This document shows, in pieces, positions 31,692 through 41,248 of a stretch of 64,000 nt of DNA. The notes below the pieces were generated by a model. That model ran no database searches. It was given only the letters and a program-made list of their open reading frames with translations, and was not told the origin of the DNA. Within the stretch, counting starts at the first letter, position 1. Each line of letters opens with the position of its first letter. The DNA lies in the NCBI GenBank assembly GCA_015064665.1, contig SVRU01000001.1, positions 1-64,000 of the forward strand, written 5' to 3'. The position numbers and the translations under genes are program-made. The stretch is from Oscillospiraceae bacterium. Lineage in GTDB: Bacteria > Bacillota_A > Clostridia > Oscillospirales > CAG-272.

Positions 31692-34600
31692 TTATTTTTG
31701 AAGTTTTCCGTTTTCGTCAAAGTGATATGTTCCTGCTGCAAGCAATCCATTAGTTTTGGTCTTCTCAATTACTCTTGTTTCGTTTGCTGCAACCTTTCCA
31801 CTCCACTTAACCAAATAAATAGCGCCATCGATTTCAACAAGTTCGCTATTATAAATACGAGTGCCGAGTTTGCCATCTTTGTAATAGTACAATATTCCAT
31901 CGCTACCCGCTTTGACTCCTGTGAAGAGCTTGCCATCTGAGCCAAATTCATATGTTCCTGCTGCAAGCAATCCATTAGTTTTGGTCTTCTCAATTACTCT
32001 TGTTTCGTTTGCTGCAACCTTTCCACTCCACTTAACCAAATAAATAGCGCCATCGATTTCAACAAGTTCGCTATTATAAATACGAGTGCCGAGTTTGCCA
32101 TCTTTGTAATAGTACAATATTCCATCGCTACCCGCTTTGACTCCTGTGAAGAGCTTGCCATCTGAGCCAAATTCATATGTTCCTGCTGTAAGCAATCCAT
32201 TAGTCTTGGTCTTATCTATTACTCTTGTTTCGTTCGTTGCAACCTTTCCGCTCCACTTGACAAGATAAATTTCTCCGTCAATTTCAACAAGTTCGCTGTT
32301 GTATATACGAGTACCGAGCTTACCGTTCTCATAATAATACAGTACACCGTCCGAGCCAGCCTTGACACCGGTGAAACCTGGAATATATTCTCCCTTGCCG
32401 GTTTCATCAAAGGAATAGAGACCTGCGCCAAATCCATTGCTCTTATCGGTCTTTACCTCACGGATCTCGTTCACTGCGACCTTTCCACTCCACTTAACAA
32501 GATAAATTTCTCCGTTAATTTCTGCGAGTTCACTATTGTATATACGAGTACCAAGCTTACCATTCTCATAATAGCACAGCAAGCCATCAGCGTTTTTCAT
32601 TACTCCGGTAAACAGTTTACCATCCGCTCCGAAGTAATATATACCTACTGCAAGCAAACCATTGTTGTTGTCTCCTGTAATTGTCACGTTGCTATTCAGT
32701 GCCAGTTTACCGCTATGATGCACAAAATAAATATCGCCCATGTATTCCGTCAAACCAGCATTGCCACCATGTACATATCCGTCTTCCTCAACAAGATACA
32801 TACCACCACGCTTATTGTCAATTAAACCTTTTTCGGTAATTTGTCCGATCACAACACCGTTCTCGTCAAACTCCCAAACATTCATTTCCCCTCTCATGTT
32901 TGAGGCCCAGTCATCGTAAAGGGCATGAATTCCCGTGGTCACATAACCATTAATGTCAAAGTTGTAGGTTTTTCCGCTAATTTCAACAAAATATCTCTGA
33001 TAATTATTTCTTGCAGTATAATACCATTCGCCATACCAAAATCTTGTTCCCTGGTTTGTTTTTTGCCATACACCCTCGGTTTTACCAGTTTCATCAAAAT
33101 GATAGGTAATACCACGACTTGAATAGTAATAATCTCCTGTAACAGCTAGCTTTGTTGTTTTCTCAAAGTAATGCCAATAATCACCAATCTGCACCCAGCC
33201 ACCTTGAAGTTCTCCAAGTTTAGCATAGCGATATGCGGAAACAGTTTCATCATAGAACAGGCCTGTAAACTTGGTCTGATCTGTGCAAATTCCGTCTTCG
33301 CCAAAGTCGTAGTAATATCCGTCGATAACATGGATTCCAGTCAGCTTCACGCCGTTCTGCCAGTAGCTATCATTAATCCAACCTTCAAGAGCAACACCGT
33401 CGACGTAGTTGCTTCCATCTGTCCAAGTGCCTGTGTAGGTCTGACCGCAAGCACACTTAAGAACTCCGTCGACAACTGCAAAGCTGTGTCCGGTTGCCTC
33501 TACGGTAGTACCCCATGTAACGGGAGAGTTACATGTTGCACACCAGGTTCTGCCGGCGTAACCGTTCTTTGTACATGTTGCAGCAAGATCGTCAATTGCT
33601 TCTGCGCTATGTACGTGATAGATGTGTGATTTGTAAAATTCATTGTCGTAGTCACGAATTCTCAAACCATAGGTATAAGATACACAAAGAGTATGAATCT
33701 CTTCACTTGAGAAAGTATGACTTGTATCGTCAAGATAGGTTACAACACCCATTTCGGTATCAACGTCAACAGAAAGTGCCGGAGCGCAAACATAGTTGCA
33801 GTTCCATGCGGCAACTGCATCGGCATGCTCATGGTCATCACTACAAATATAATCCCATACACGAATTGGAATGCTTGCGATTACAGCAGTGCCTGTTTCG
33901 GAGAGGTACTTGTCGTTGCGAGTAAACTTGATAGTAAGAATATTCTCTGCCTTTTCAGCTGCTGTAGCAAAGCTATATTCACAATCAAATCCGTAAAGAG
34001 TCTGGATTTGAGCAAGCTCCCAATCGTTCATGCTATCGAGGTCGAGCTTCATTTCAACAGACATCACTGTTTCGATGGCATCTACCTCAATATCGATCCA
34101 GTAAACAGAACCGTTAAGCATATAGATAAGATCGCTATCCTGGGGCTGAACACGAACGGATGCGTCGTTATTTCCGGACTTAACTTTAATGTATCGCTTA
34201 ATTTCGGAATAGTTACCCATGTTGTCGGAAATGCCCATTCGAATAACGTGAACTCCGTCGGTAAGCTCAGCATCAACGGTGATCATTCCGTCTGCATATT
34301 CGCATTTTACGGGAACACCGTCAATCCATGCAACAGCAGAACCCGCATTAAGACCGCTTGCGTTGTTAAGATTAGTAAGATCCTCTGTAACCAAACCAGC
34401 GAAATTAACAACCTTTTCTGTCACTGTCTGACCCTTGAGAGCAGCAGCATCACTCATACCCTCAACAGCGTAGGTCATGTCGGAGAATATAGGTTTCTCT
34501 CTATCATCTACTGCATCGGAATAGTTAACGGTAACGTCGTCAATATAAAATACAAAATCGCCCGCAAAATTGGTTTCATTGTATTTCCATGAATCGATAT

Positions 34601-36617
34601 TCACAGCATAGAACTCAATAAAGCAGTTAGCTTTAAGCTTAAACTGAGATCCACCGTAGTAATTGCCTATCTTGTCAGCATTATCTTCAATGTAAACTTT
34701 GCTTTGAGATATAGGCATTTCAAAATAGAACCATCCGGAATTATCTCTGTTATTAATATAGTCTTCATTGTAGATTTCCATCGACGATCCGGTTTTTCCT
34801 GCAAACTCTCCGTTCTCATCATGCTTTGAAACACTCATATAAATGGAGAACTGCACAGCATCCTCCGGAATATATACCCAGAATCCTATGCTGGTCGCAT
34901 TTTCAATTTCCACAGAATCGCCGGTCCAAACCAGAGAGTTGCCTGCCCAGAACTCTGTTCCGTGCAATGCCTCATCCATAGGATAGTGATATGCAAGCGC
35001 CTGATTACCACTATGCACCTTGCCTGTTTCAGAAGTTACAATAGAAATATCCGAAACTGCATATCCGCCGTGATGGCTTATTCTCCAGTTTTCGAGATCT
35101 GAACTGATATCATTCTCTTCAAAGCCGAATAAAACCTCAGATCCTTTTCCAAGTTTGATTTCAATAGTATCTGTAACGTCAGCAGCTCCGTTCACACTAA
35201 CAACTATTTGTGTGCCTTCTCCGCTCTCTGCAGCCGTGAAACTCCATCCGGACATAGTACCGGCTGATTCATCAACGACATTGAAAGAAACGTCGCTTTG
35301 CTTAATAACAACCGTGTGAAGACCGTATTTAGCAGTAACATCAAGCTTGACGGTTGCACCAAAGGGAACAGTAATTATATCTCTGGAAAATGCGATAGCG
35401 TCGGGAACAACAACGTTGACAGTGGTAGAACCAACTTCAACGCCATCCACCGTCAAAGCAATCTTGGCAGCACCGATTGTTCCGTCAGAAACAAAAACAC
35501 CATTTTCAACGGTACCGTTAGTAGCTGTCCAAACTGCATTTTCGGGAATAACAGCAGCAGTACCTGCCGGGCTTACACCAATTGCCGAAACGTTAACACT
35601 TGAGCCCGGAGTAATATATGCATTATCTGCAGAAATGACTGCCTTTTCAAAAACGTCAGAAGGAGGGGTACAGGTATACATAACAAGACCGTTGGAAACC
35701 GCACGTTCCGAACCGTCGGAGGGTTGGCTTGTTACCTGAATGTCGTTACTTCCCTCAGGGCGTGAAATATAAGTTGCAGATCCGCCGCCATCAAGACAAA
35801 GGATATATGTACAACCAGCCTCAGTCATGATCTCTACAGACTCTTTCCAGTTAGTACCTGCAGAACCGCCGGAGCCATTACCGTCAGCAACCATAAAAAC
35901 AACCTTGTTGTCAGCAGTAACACCAACGAAAGAACGAGGATAACGTCCGTCATTAAGATAACTTCCGTCACTGTAAGAACAGTCAACACCGTTCTTTCTG
36001 ACAAGCTGGAAGCCGCCGATAGCCTCCTGCGCAGGACCGTGTGCTGCAACTGCCGCATCCCAGTCGGTGTTATTCGCGCCACAAAGCGCGGTGCCATCCT
36101 CAAAAATAGCAAACCAGGAGGAATTTCCTGCTTTGCTGATGCCAAATCCGCTTACACCATTCATAATGTGTGCGCCTGAGGGCATAGCATTACCGGTGTT
36201 GTATCCGTCACCGTTAACACCCGCTACAACCGCATAATAAGGAATGTAGTATGCATCGTCCGGATTAGAATACTTTTCGTTCATAGCGGCCGCCTGCTCG
36301 GTCATTTTGGACATACCGAGAGTTTCGCACTGAGCATCCTTGTAAGATGCCTGAACACCAACGTCATCACGGTTAATATCTGCGATAGCAATATAATAAT
36401 TAATTAATTTGCCGTCAGCAGCATAACCACTATTAACCGTTTGTATGATACCGGGAGCAAGGGTAGATTCGACCGTTTGGAAGGTCGTAATCTGCTCGTC
36501 TTCCGAAATCGTTGCAATTCCAGCTTCGGTTGCAAATATTGCAATAGGCATAACGCTTACCGCAAGAATCACTACCAAAAGCAACGAAATCGCTCTTGAA
36601 AAAAACTTGCTCTTCAT
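31692..36617 (-). CDS. Secreted phosphodiester glycosidase (NAGPA domain) with cohesin-like and choline/glucan-binding-type repeats
   Basis: 1641 residues. Signal peptide (about 1-29), then a phosphodiester glycosidase domain (about 60-320) with INYYIAIADINRDD, VVAGVNGDGYN, RSFVGVTADNKVVFMVADG and ILCLDGGGSATYI, the NAGPA signature. Ig-like stretches and a carbohydrate-binding-like region (about 500-720) follow, and a cohesin-like domain near 816-916 (VYWIDIEVDAIETVMSVEMK). From about 1056 to the end there are aromatic-rich cell-wall/glucan-binding repeats (GTWTDGSNYVDGVALEGW). The last part holds two DNA-identical 75-residue repeats. It may cleave phosphodiester-linked sugars on cell-surface polymers, trimming or transferring EPS. 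ATG at 36617 with AAAAGGAG upstream. The position inside the EPS operon links it to polysaccharide handling. Confidence 0.85.
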   Translation of the reverse strand: MKSKFFSRAISLLLVVILAVSVMPIAIFATEAGIATISEDEQITTFQTVESTLAPGIIQTVNSGYAADGKLINYYIAIADINRDDVGVQASYKDAQCETLGMSKMTEQAAAMNEKYSNPDDAYYIPYYAVVAGVNGDGYNTGNAMPSGAHIMNGVSGFGISKAGNSSWFAIFEDGTALCGANNTDWDAAVAAHGPAQEAIGGFQLVRKNGVDCSYSDGSYLNDGRYPRSFVGVTADNKVVFMVADGNGSGGSAGTNWKESVEIMTEAGCTYILCLDGGGSATYISRPEGSNDIQVTSQPSDGSERAVSNGLVMYTCTPPSDVFEKAVISADNAYITPGSSVNVSAIGVSPAGTAAVIPENAVWTATNGTVENGVFVSDGTIGAAKIALTVDGVEVGSTTVNVVVPDAIAFSRDIITVPFGATVKLDVTAKYGLHTVVIKQSDVSFNVVDESAGTMSGWSFTAAESGEGTQIVVSVNGAADVTDTIEIKLGKGSEVLFGFEENDISSDLENWRISHHGGYAVSDISIVTSETGKVHSGNQALAYHYPMDEALHGTEFWAGNSLVWTGDSVEIENATSIGFWVYIPEDAVQFSIYMSVSKHDENGEFAGKTGSSMEIYNEDYINNRDNSGWFYFEMPISQSKVYIEDNADKIGNYYGGSQFKLKANCFIEFYAVNIDSWKYNETNFAGDFVFYIDDVTVNYSDAVDDREKPIFSDMTYAVEGMSDAAALKGQTVTEKVVNFAGLVTEDLTNLNNASGLNAGSAVAWIDGVPVKCEYADGMITVDAELTDGVHVIRMGISDNMGNYSEIKRYIKVKSGNNDASVRVQPQDSDLIYMLNGSVYWIDIEVDAIETVMSVEMKLDLDSMNDWELAQIQTLYGFDCEYSFATAAEKAENILTIKFTRNDKYLSETGTAVIASIPIRVWDYICSDDHEHADAVAAWNCNYVCAPALSVDVDTEMGVVTYLDDTSHTFSSEEIHTLCVSYTYGLRIRDYDNEFYKSHIYHVHSAEAIDDLAATCTKNGYAGRTWCATCNSPVTWGTTVEATGHSFAVVDGVLKCACGQTYTGTWTDGSNYVDGVALEGWINDSYWQNGVKLTGIHVIDGYYYDFGEDGICTDQTKFTGLFYDETVSAYRYAKLGELQGGWVQIGDYWHYFEKTTKLAVTGDYYYSSRGITYHFDETGKTEGVWQKTNQGTRFWYGEWYYTARNNYQRYFVEISGKTYNFDINGYVTTGIHALYDDWASNMRGEMNVWEFDENGVVIGQITEKGLIDNKRGGMYLVEEDGYVHGGNAGLTEYMGDIYFVHHSGKLALNSNVTITGDNNNGLLAVGIYYFGADGKLFTGVMKNADGLLCYYENGKLGTRIYNSELAEINGEIYLVKWSGKVAVNEIREVKTDKSNGFGAGLYSFDETGKGEYIPGFTGVKAGSDGVLYYYENGKLGTRIYNSELVEIDGEIYLVKWSGKVATNETRVIDKTKTNGLLTAGTYEFGSDGKLFTGVKAGSDGILYYYKDGKLGTRIYNSELVEIDGAIYLVKWSGKVAANETRVIEKTKTNGLLAAGTYEFGSDGKLFTGVKAGSDGILYYYKDGKLGTRIYNSELVEIDGAIYLVKWSGKVAANETRVIEKTKTNGLLAAGTYHFDENGKLQK
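31726..32175 (-). repeat. Two identical 225-bp tandem repeats in the surface protein gene
   Basis: Units 31726-31950 and 31951-32175 read as base-for-base identical by eye and each encodes 75 residues (begins GSDGKLFTGVKAGSDGILYY on the protein). A third unit from 32176 is clearly diverged at many third positions. The pattern indicates a very recent duplication or gene conversion and potential copy-number variation. Confidence 0.85.
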
Positions 36618-36683
36618 GTTTTCTTCTCCTTTTAGGAATTTTTTATTAATACCAGAGCCTAGCTCTACGCATTCAATGTTATT

Positions 36684-37607
36684 TCACTTTAACGGAAGTG
36701 ATAACCACTCGCCAAAAGTTTTGTCCCATTCGGGAGGATCGTATCCTTCGAATCCCGATGCGGGGAAAAACGTCAGCTCCGAGAAATAGATTTTTCCCTC
36801 AACCAAATAGAAATCGACTCGAATAAACGGAATGTTTTCAGAAAGCTTTTTGGCAAGTTCCAACATCTCATCCAGTTTTTCCGGTTTGGGAATAGGTGTC
36901 AAAGCATTAGGAATCTTGGGCCGTTTAAGATTCATATGTTCCCATTCGAGTGTATAGAAATCTTCGGTCAAACCGCTTTCAGCGAAGCGGTCGCGGCAAA
37001 CCAAAACAAACTTTGGAATACCGTTAAAACAATGAATTTTATAGTCCGTAAGACCTCCGACATCGCTTTTTAGAAATTGTTCTGCCACGATTTTGCGCGG
37101 AACATCCTTGTATGGCCACTCACGTCCGGTCAGGTAATAGTCCTGTTTTAAGCCTTTTGCCAATCCTTTTTTTACTTTTGTAATATCAATCTTTGATTTA
37201 TCGGTGCATATGCACATTCCGAATCCCGAATTATGATTGCATTTCAACACAAATTGATCAGGCAAAGCTTCAAAATCAATCTTGTCTGGCGAATCCCATA
37301 CACCAACTAATGGAGTTAGATATTGTGCACCGATTTTTTCTGCAATATAATCACGCACCTTGTACTTGTCCACCATTACAGTATAATTCGGGTTTCGGTC
37401 ATATAACTTTAGCCATTGAAGTTTTTCATTAAATGTGATAGGAATATCAAACTTAAGCTCTTTACCATATGTGCGACTATATTTCATCTTTAAAAATCTC
37501 TCATCCGAAATATGATTCGTTGCACCCATCCTTACTAGATAATTAAATCTTGCATGTTTATCAATCAAAAAATTTGTAAACTTAATCAGTATATTCTTTG
37601 GGTTCAT
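36684..37607 (-). CDS. TupA-like ATP-grasp protein (EPS decoration)
   Basis: 307 residues. Characteristic motifs are TFNEKLQWLKLYDRNPNYTV, MVDKYKVRDYIAEKIG, LPDQFVLKCNHNSGFGMCI (ATP-grasp Lys and glycine loop), DYKIHCFNGIPKFVLV and the metal/ATP residues in RVDFYLVEGKIYFSELTFFP. This is the TupA-like ATPgrasp family found in capsule and EPS clusters, where members are thought to ligate amino acids or similar groups onto sugars or teichuronic polymers. It starts 30 bp after the polymerase gene and has GAAAGGGA upstream of the ATG. It is the only clear sugar-modifying enzyme in this cluster. Confidence 0.85.
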   Translation of the reverse strand: MNPKNILIKFTNFLIDKHARFNYLVRMGATNHISDERFLKMKYSRTYGKELKFDIPITFNEKLQWLKLYDRNPNYTVMVDKYKVRDYIAEKIGAQYLTPLVGVWDSPDKIDFEALPDQFVLKCNHNSGFGMCICTDKSKIDITKVKKGLAKGLKQDYYLTGREWPYKDVPRKIVAEQFLKSDVGGLTDYKIHCFNGIPKFVLVCRDRFAESGLTEDFYTLEWEHMNLKRPKIPNALTPIPKPEKLDEMLELAKKLSENIPFIRVDFYLVEGKIYFSELTFFPASGFEGYDPPEWDKTFGEWLSLPLK

Positions 37608-37637
37608 AAAATTCCCTTTCCATCATTGCCATAAAAA

Positions 37638-38755
37638 CTATGCATTTTGGAAATACATATAGTATGGAACGACATAATGGTTTCCATTAAACGAGATATA
37701 TGTTAAAACAAACAAGCTTACACTTGCCAAAGCAAATAAACACACACTTGTCTCTCTTTTCCACAATCCATATGTTCTACTTTCAAGTTTCTTTTCGAGG
37801 TTAAAAATAATATTGGGGATGGCAATTATCATATAAATTGAAAAATACGGTACTGCTCTACCCATTATGCCAAATGAATACGCCACACACTGCACACAAA
37901 TTGCAATAAACAATGCACATGTAGTAATGTTGTCCACTATATTACTTTCATCTTTGTTTTTCAAAAAAACGCATGCCACAAAAGTAATGTTCAAAAGAAG
38001 CAGCATTAAATACGTCCCGCCTTGAACATTTCGTTCTGCACTAATATATCCTGAGTACATAGGAAAAATGCTTACTATCATTGATGAAAATGTTTTTCCA
38101 AACACGATCAAAGCAATTTCTATGGGAACAATCCAGCGTAAAAGAAATTCCTTTTTTATGCCATACATAAGATATAAAGCAATGCCACATACAGCTGATG
38201 TGTGAAAGAAACTTGCTAAAACAACAACAAACACATAATTCAAAAATCGTCGTTCTATAACATATCTCAATCCTAGGAGCAGTATTGATGTGGCGATCAT
38301 TTGACGAAATATTCCCAAACTGTAAGAAAAAAAACCGAATGCAAAATAACATAAAATACTCAGATACGCATTTGACGAAAACCTCTTTATGAAATAGAAA
38401 ACAGGGAGATATATGACTATCGCGACTATAAATAAAAAGCCGGTTTTTCCTATGCCAAACAAATTGCATAATTTCATCAACCCAAAATACCCTATTTCAA
38501 AATTGAAAGGACGAACCTTTCCCGCCTTTGATAAAACAAATTCGGACATTCGGCACAATAATCAATTGCATTTAGATATATTTCGGTATCTGCTCCTACG
38601 GTATAACCTCTCACGCCTGCCAAAACCACAAGTTCTAAGCAACACAAGATTAAATAACCTTTAGCGTTAAAATTATCTTTTTGCACCTTTCCTTTGCGGA
38701 AGAAGAATAAAGCTTGTATTCCTACTAAAACCAAATAACAAAAATATGCAATCAA
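37638..38755 (-). pseudogene. epsG: EpsG/Wzy-type EPS polymerase, frameshifted
   Basis: Two overlapping frames together make one EpsG-family polytopic protein of about 370 residues. The N-terminal part (38755-38492, TTG start with GAGGA upstream) has AGVRGYTVGADTEIYLNAID; the C-terminal part (from about 38558 down) has RPFNFEIGYFGLMKLCNLFG, LGIFRQMIATSILLLG and ASFFHTSAVCGIA. The family order, G-T-D-T followed by F-E-x-G-Y and then R-Q with F-H, is preserved across the junction. The shift lies between about 38500 and 38560. It is either a real inactivating mutation or a sequencing/assembly error. If real, the cluster would lack its polymerase. The TTG start overlaps the stop of the small upstream remnant (TTGA). 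Confidence 0.8.
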
Positions 38756-38823
38756 TTTTTCACAACTTCCTCAAACAATTTTATATTCAACTCGTTCGCC
38801 ATATCAAAGCATTGTTCGAACAT
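38752..38823 (-). pseudogene. Short 3' remnant of a deleted EPS gene
   Basis: A 23-codon frame MFEQCFDMANELNIKLFEEV-VKN ending in a TGA that overlaps the TTG start of the polymerase gene. The stop-start overlap is the layout expected for the end of a real upstream operon gene, and the helical tail resembles the C-terminus of many glycosyltransferases. An upstream in-frame stop shows that the rest of the gene is gone. It could equally be chance. Confidence 0.3.
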
Positions 38824-38872
38824 TTTACTCTAACACACCATCATAATCACTTTATATCTATCAAAAACCGAC

Positions 38873-39565
38873 TTAATCCCCAAGCAGCTTGTGGCCGTAG
38901 CTGTTCATTTGGCGAATGAAGCTTTCGCCGAGCTTTTTTCTTATCAGGGCGTAGGCCGTGTCAATTCGCGGCGGGCGCGAGGTGGTGTTGTGGCAGTCCG
39001 AGCCGATGAAATGGACAACTCCCGACTTTAAGAGACCTATCGCTTTGCGTCCGTCAAGGAATCCGCGGAAAAAGCTTGCGTTTACTTGCATGAGAATGCC
39101 GTTAGAAAGAAGCTTGTTGAGAACGGCCTTGCTTTGAAGCGACAAACAACGCTCAACGTGCGCAATCACGATCGTGAATCCGCGCACGGCGGAAAGCTCG
39201 ACGATCTCGTTTGCCATCGTGTCGGACCATTTCGAGATAGGCATTTCCAGCAATAGCAGGTTTGTTTTTTCTATCGCAAGCAGCCTCAAATCCTTAAGCT
39301 TTGCTATGCCGGAGTAATATTCGACCTCCGCTCCGCGCAAAACGCGCGGATGCGCATCCGTCAAACAGGCGGACAGGTTTTCAAACGACTCCGCTCTCCT
39401 CTTAAGAAAGCTTTCGACAGAATCCTCGTTTGCATAAAAATGCGGAGTGGCAACGACGGATGATATTCCTTGCTCGCTAAGAGCCGAAAGCATCTTAAGA
39501 CTTTCTTCAAGACTGCGGCTGCCGTCGTCCATTTGGGGCAAAACGTGGCTGTGCCAATCAATCAT
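38873..39565 (-). CDS. cpsB: CpsB/YwqE-type PHP tyrosine-protein phosphatase
   Basis: 230 residues. PHP metal-binding motifs are MIDWHSHVLPQMDDGSRSLE (H-x-H plus the D-D-G loop), VVATPHFY, GAEVEYYSG, IVIAHVERC and the terminal HFIGSDCHN. Gram-positive CpsB enzymes dephosphorylate the Tyr cluster of the CpsD kinase and so set the length and output of EPS. The gene follows the kinase by 38 bp, in the usual wzz-kinase-phosphatase order. AAAGGA precedes the ATG. Confidence 0.93.
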   Translation of the reverse strand: MIDWHSHVLPQMDDGSRSLEESLKMLSALSEQGISSVVATPHFYANEDSVESFLKRRAESFENLSACLTDAHPRVLRGAEVEYYSGIAKLKDLRLLAIEKTNLLLLEMPISKWSDTMANEIVELSAVRGFTIVIAHVERCLSLQSKAVLNKLLSNGILMQVNASFFRGFLDGRKAIGLLKSGVVHFIGSDCHNTTSRPPRIDTAYALIRKKLGESFIRQMNSYGHKLLGD

Positions 39566-39603
39566 GTCAAAAATTCCTTTTCAGTTTTCACATTAAACTT
39601 ATG

Positions 39604-40353
39604 CTACTGACGGTCTTCCGAATTCTTGTAATACTTATAATATTTGTATTTCTTGTATTTGGAGTAACTTGAGCCTTTAGAATCAGCCCCTACCAGAACG
39701 CAGCCGAGAACGTTGGCGTTTGACATCTTAAGGCGCGTATAACATCTCTTGAACTCTTTTTTCTCGGTATACTTCTCTCTTATAACAAGAATCATGCCCG
39801 AGGTCATTCCGGATATGGAAAGAGCATCCGAAACGATATTTATAGGCGGAAGGTCGATTACGATATAATCGAACTGCTCCTTTAGCGTGTCAAGAAGCGA
39901 GCTCATTCTGCTCGAACCGAGAAGCTCTGACGGATTCGGAGGAATATCACCCGAAGGAATTATATACAGGTTATCGTGTATATCCGACTTGAATTCGTCA
40001 AGCTTTTTATCGCACTGACCGATAAGCATATTGGTAAGACCGGGGGTGTTATCTATTCCAAGTTTTTTCGCGACGGAGGGCAAACGCAAATCTCCGTCAA
40101 TAAGCAAAACCTTTATTCCCTTTTCTGCCAGAACGAAAGCAAGATTTATCGAAGTCGTGCTCTTGCCCTCGCCTCTTATTGAGCTCGTCACACCGACAAC
40201 AGGACACTTCGTTCCTTCGGAAACGGTGAAATCGAGATTGGCTCTCAGAAGTTTATATTGCTCAAGAGCAGTGAACTCAAGATTCTTATGCAGCGTTCTC
40301 TGATGAATTTCGCCTGCTTTTGAAAGATCGTATTCTCTTTTGAAAAGACCCAT
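39604..40353 (-). CDS. cpsD: CpsD/CapB-type bacterial tyrosine kinase (BY-kinase)
   Basis: 249 residues. Walker A in SSIRGEGKSTTSINLAF, Walker A' in VLLIDGDLRLPS, and Walker B in YIVIDLPPINIV. The C-terminal tyrosine cluster GSSYSKYKKYKYYKYYKN is the autophosphorylation site. It is separate from its membrane activator (the wzz gene just upstream), the Gram-positive arrangement. Its ATG immediately follows the wzz stop (TAAATG). It regulates polymerisation and export of EPS through a phosphorylation cycle with the PHP phosphatase. Confidence 0.93.
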   Translation of the reverse strand: MGLFKREYDLSKAGEIHQRTLHKNLEFTALEQYKLLRANLDFTVSEGTKCPVVGVTSSIRGEGKSTTSINLAFVLAEKGIKVLLIDGDLRLPSVAKKLGIDNTPGLTNMLIGQCDKKLDEFKSDIHDNLYIIPSGDIPPNPSELLGSSRMSSLLDTLKEQFDYIVIDLPPINIVSDALSISGMTSGMILVIREKYTEKKEFKRCYTRLKMSNANVLGCVLVGADSKGSSYSKYKKYKYYKYYKNSEDRQ

Positions 40354-41124
40354 TTAACTGCACCAACCTCTCTTACTTTTTTCTTCCCGCTTACTTTGAT
40401 AGTAATAGCCGTATTTCTTTCCCTTGGAGTTAATAAGGTCGGGAATCTTGGCAAGAACGGGGCAATCATAATTTTTAAGAACGTAATCCTCGTCGTAGAT
40501 TCTATCGTCAAGAAGCGTTTTAACCGTTATTGCCGCTACGGAAATTAAAATTCCGAGCATAAAAGCAACCGCAGTATACATGGTTCTGTTCGGAGAAACC
40601 TTCTCGTAGTTTTCCACGGCATTTTCCACCACGGTCATGGAAGCGCCCTCGATAATTTCGGAAATTCTCTCGGGCAAAACGTCACATATGGCGTTAGCTA
40701 TGCGCGCAGCCTCCTCGGGATCGGTCGATTCAACGGTGACCTTCATAATTTCGGTATTATTGGCAGACTTAGCTTCGATCATTGACGCGAGCTGCGTATG
40801 AGTGTAGGAAACCCCCGCCTTCTCGATTACCTTCTCAAGCGTAGTTCTGTTTTGAAGCATTACGCTGTAGGTCTTTACAAGGCTCTGCGCCGCAGTAATC
40901 TGCGAAGAGCTGATTCCCGAGGACTGATTGCCCGACGAACTACTGTTATTAACGTAAAGCATAACCGAAGACGAGTATTTCGGCGTTATAACAAAGGTTG
41001 CGAGAGAAAATCCCAAAGCAGCCAAAACAATTCCAGATAAAATGATCAACCAAATCTCGTGCCAGAGCGACTTAACTATACGGCCAAGGTCAATCACGTA
41101 AAATTCTTCGCTTTTATTTTCCAT
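40354..41124 (-). CDS. cpsC: CpsC/Wzz-type chain length determinant, kinase activator
   Basis: 256 residues. An N-terminal Wzz domain with TM1 (about residues 19-42, LIILSGIVLAALGFSLATFV) is followed by SSVMLYVNNSSSSGNQSSG, the helical VKTYSVMLQNRTTLEKVIEK, ESTDPEEAARIANAICDVLP and a proline-containing second TM helix (about 183-205). A short basic cytoplasmic tail would activate the CpsD kinase. It is the first gene of the EPS operon. ATG at 41124 with GGAGAA upstream; promoter at 41220-41248. Confidence 0.92.
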   Translation of the reverse strand: MENKSEEFYVIDLGRIVKSLWHEIWLIILSGIVLAALGFSLATFVITPKYSSSVMLYVNNSSSSGNQSSGISSSQITAAQSLVKTYSVMLQNRTTLEKVIEKAGVSYTHTQLASMIEAKSANNTEIMKVTVESTDPEEAARIANAICDVLPERISEIIEGASMTVVENAVENYEKVSPNRTMYTAVAFMLGILISVAAITVKTLLDDRIYDEDYVLKNYDCPVLAKIPDLINSKGKKYGYYYQSKREEKSKRGWCS

Positions 41125-41219
41125 TCCGGTTCTCCATTCAAGTAACTAATGTAATTACACTTGCACGTCCGTAAGAGCGACTCTTTTGACAGAAATCGAC
41201 ACTTATCTCCGTTTTATAT

Positions 41220-41248
41220 ATAATAACATATATATAGGGTTATGTCAA
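41220..41248 (-). promoter_or_regulatory. Sigma-A promoter of the exopolysaccharide operon
   Basis: On the minus strand: TTGACA (41248-41243), 17-bp spacer, TATTAT (41225-41220), with a roughly 95-nt leader before cpsC. Between 41249 and 41700 I see no gene or convincing RNA. Confidence 0.8.

Noticed and set aside
31726..32400. CRISPR-like or mobile repeat
   Set aside because: The 225-bp units are in frame and encode cell-wall/glucan-binding-type repeats; there are no spacers.
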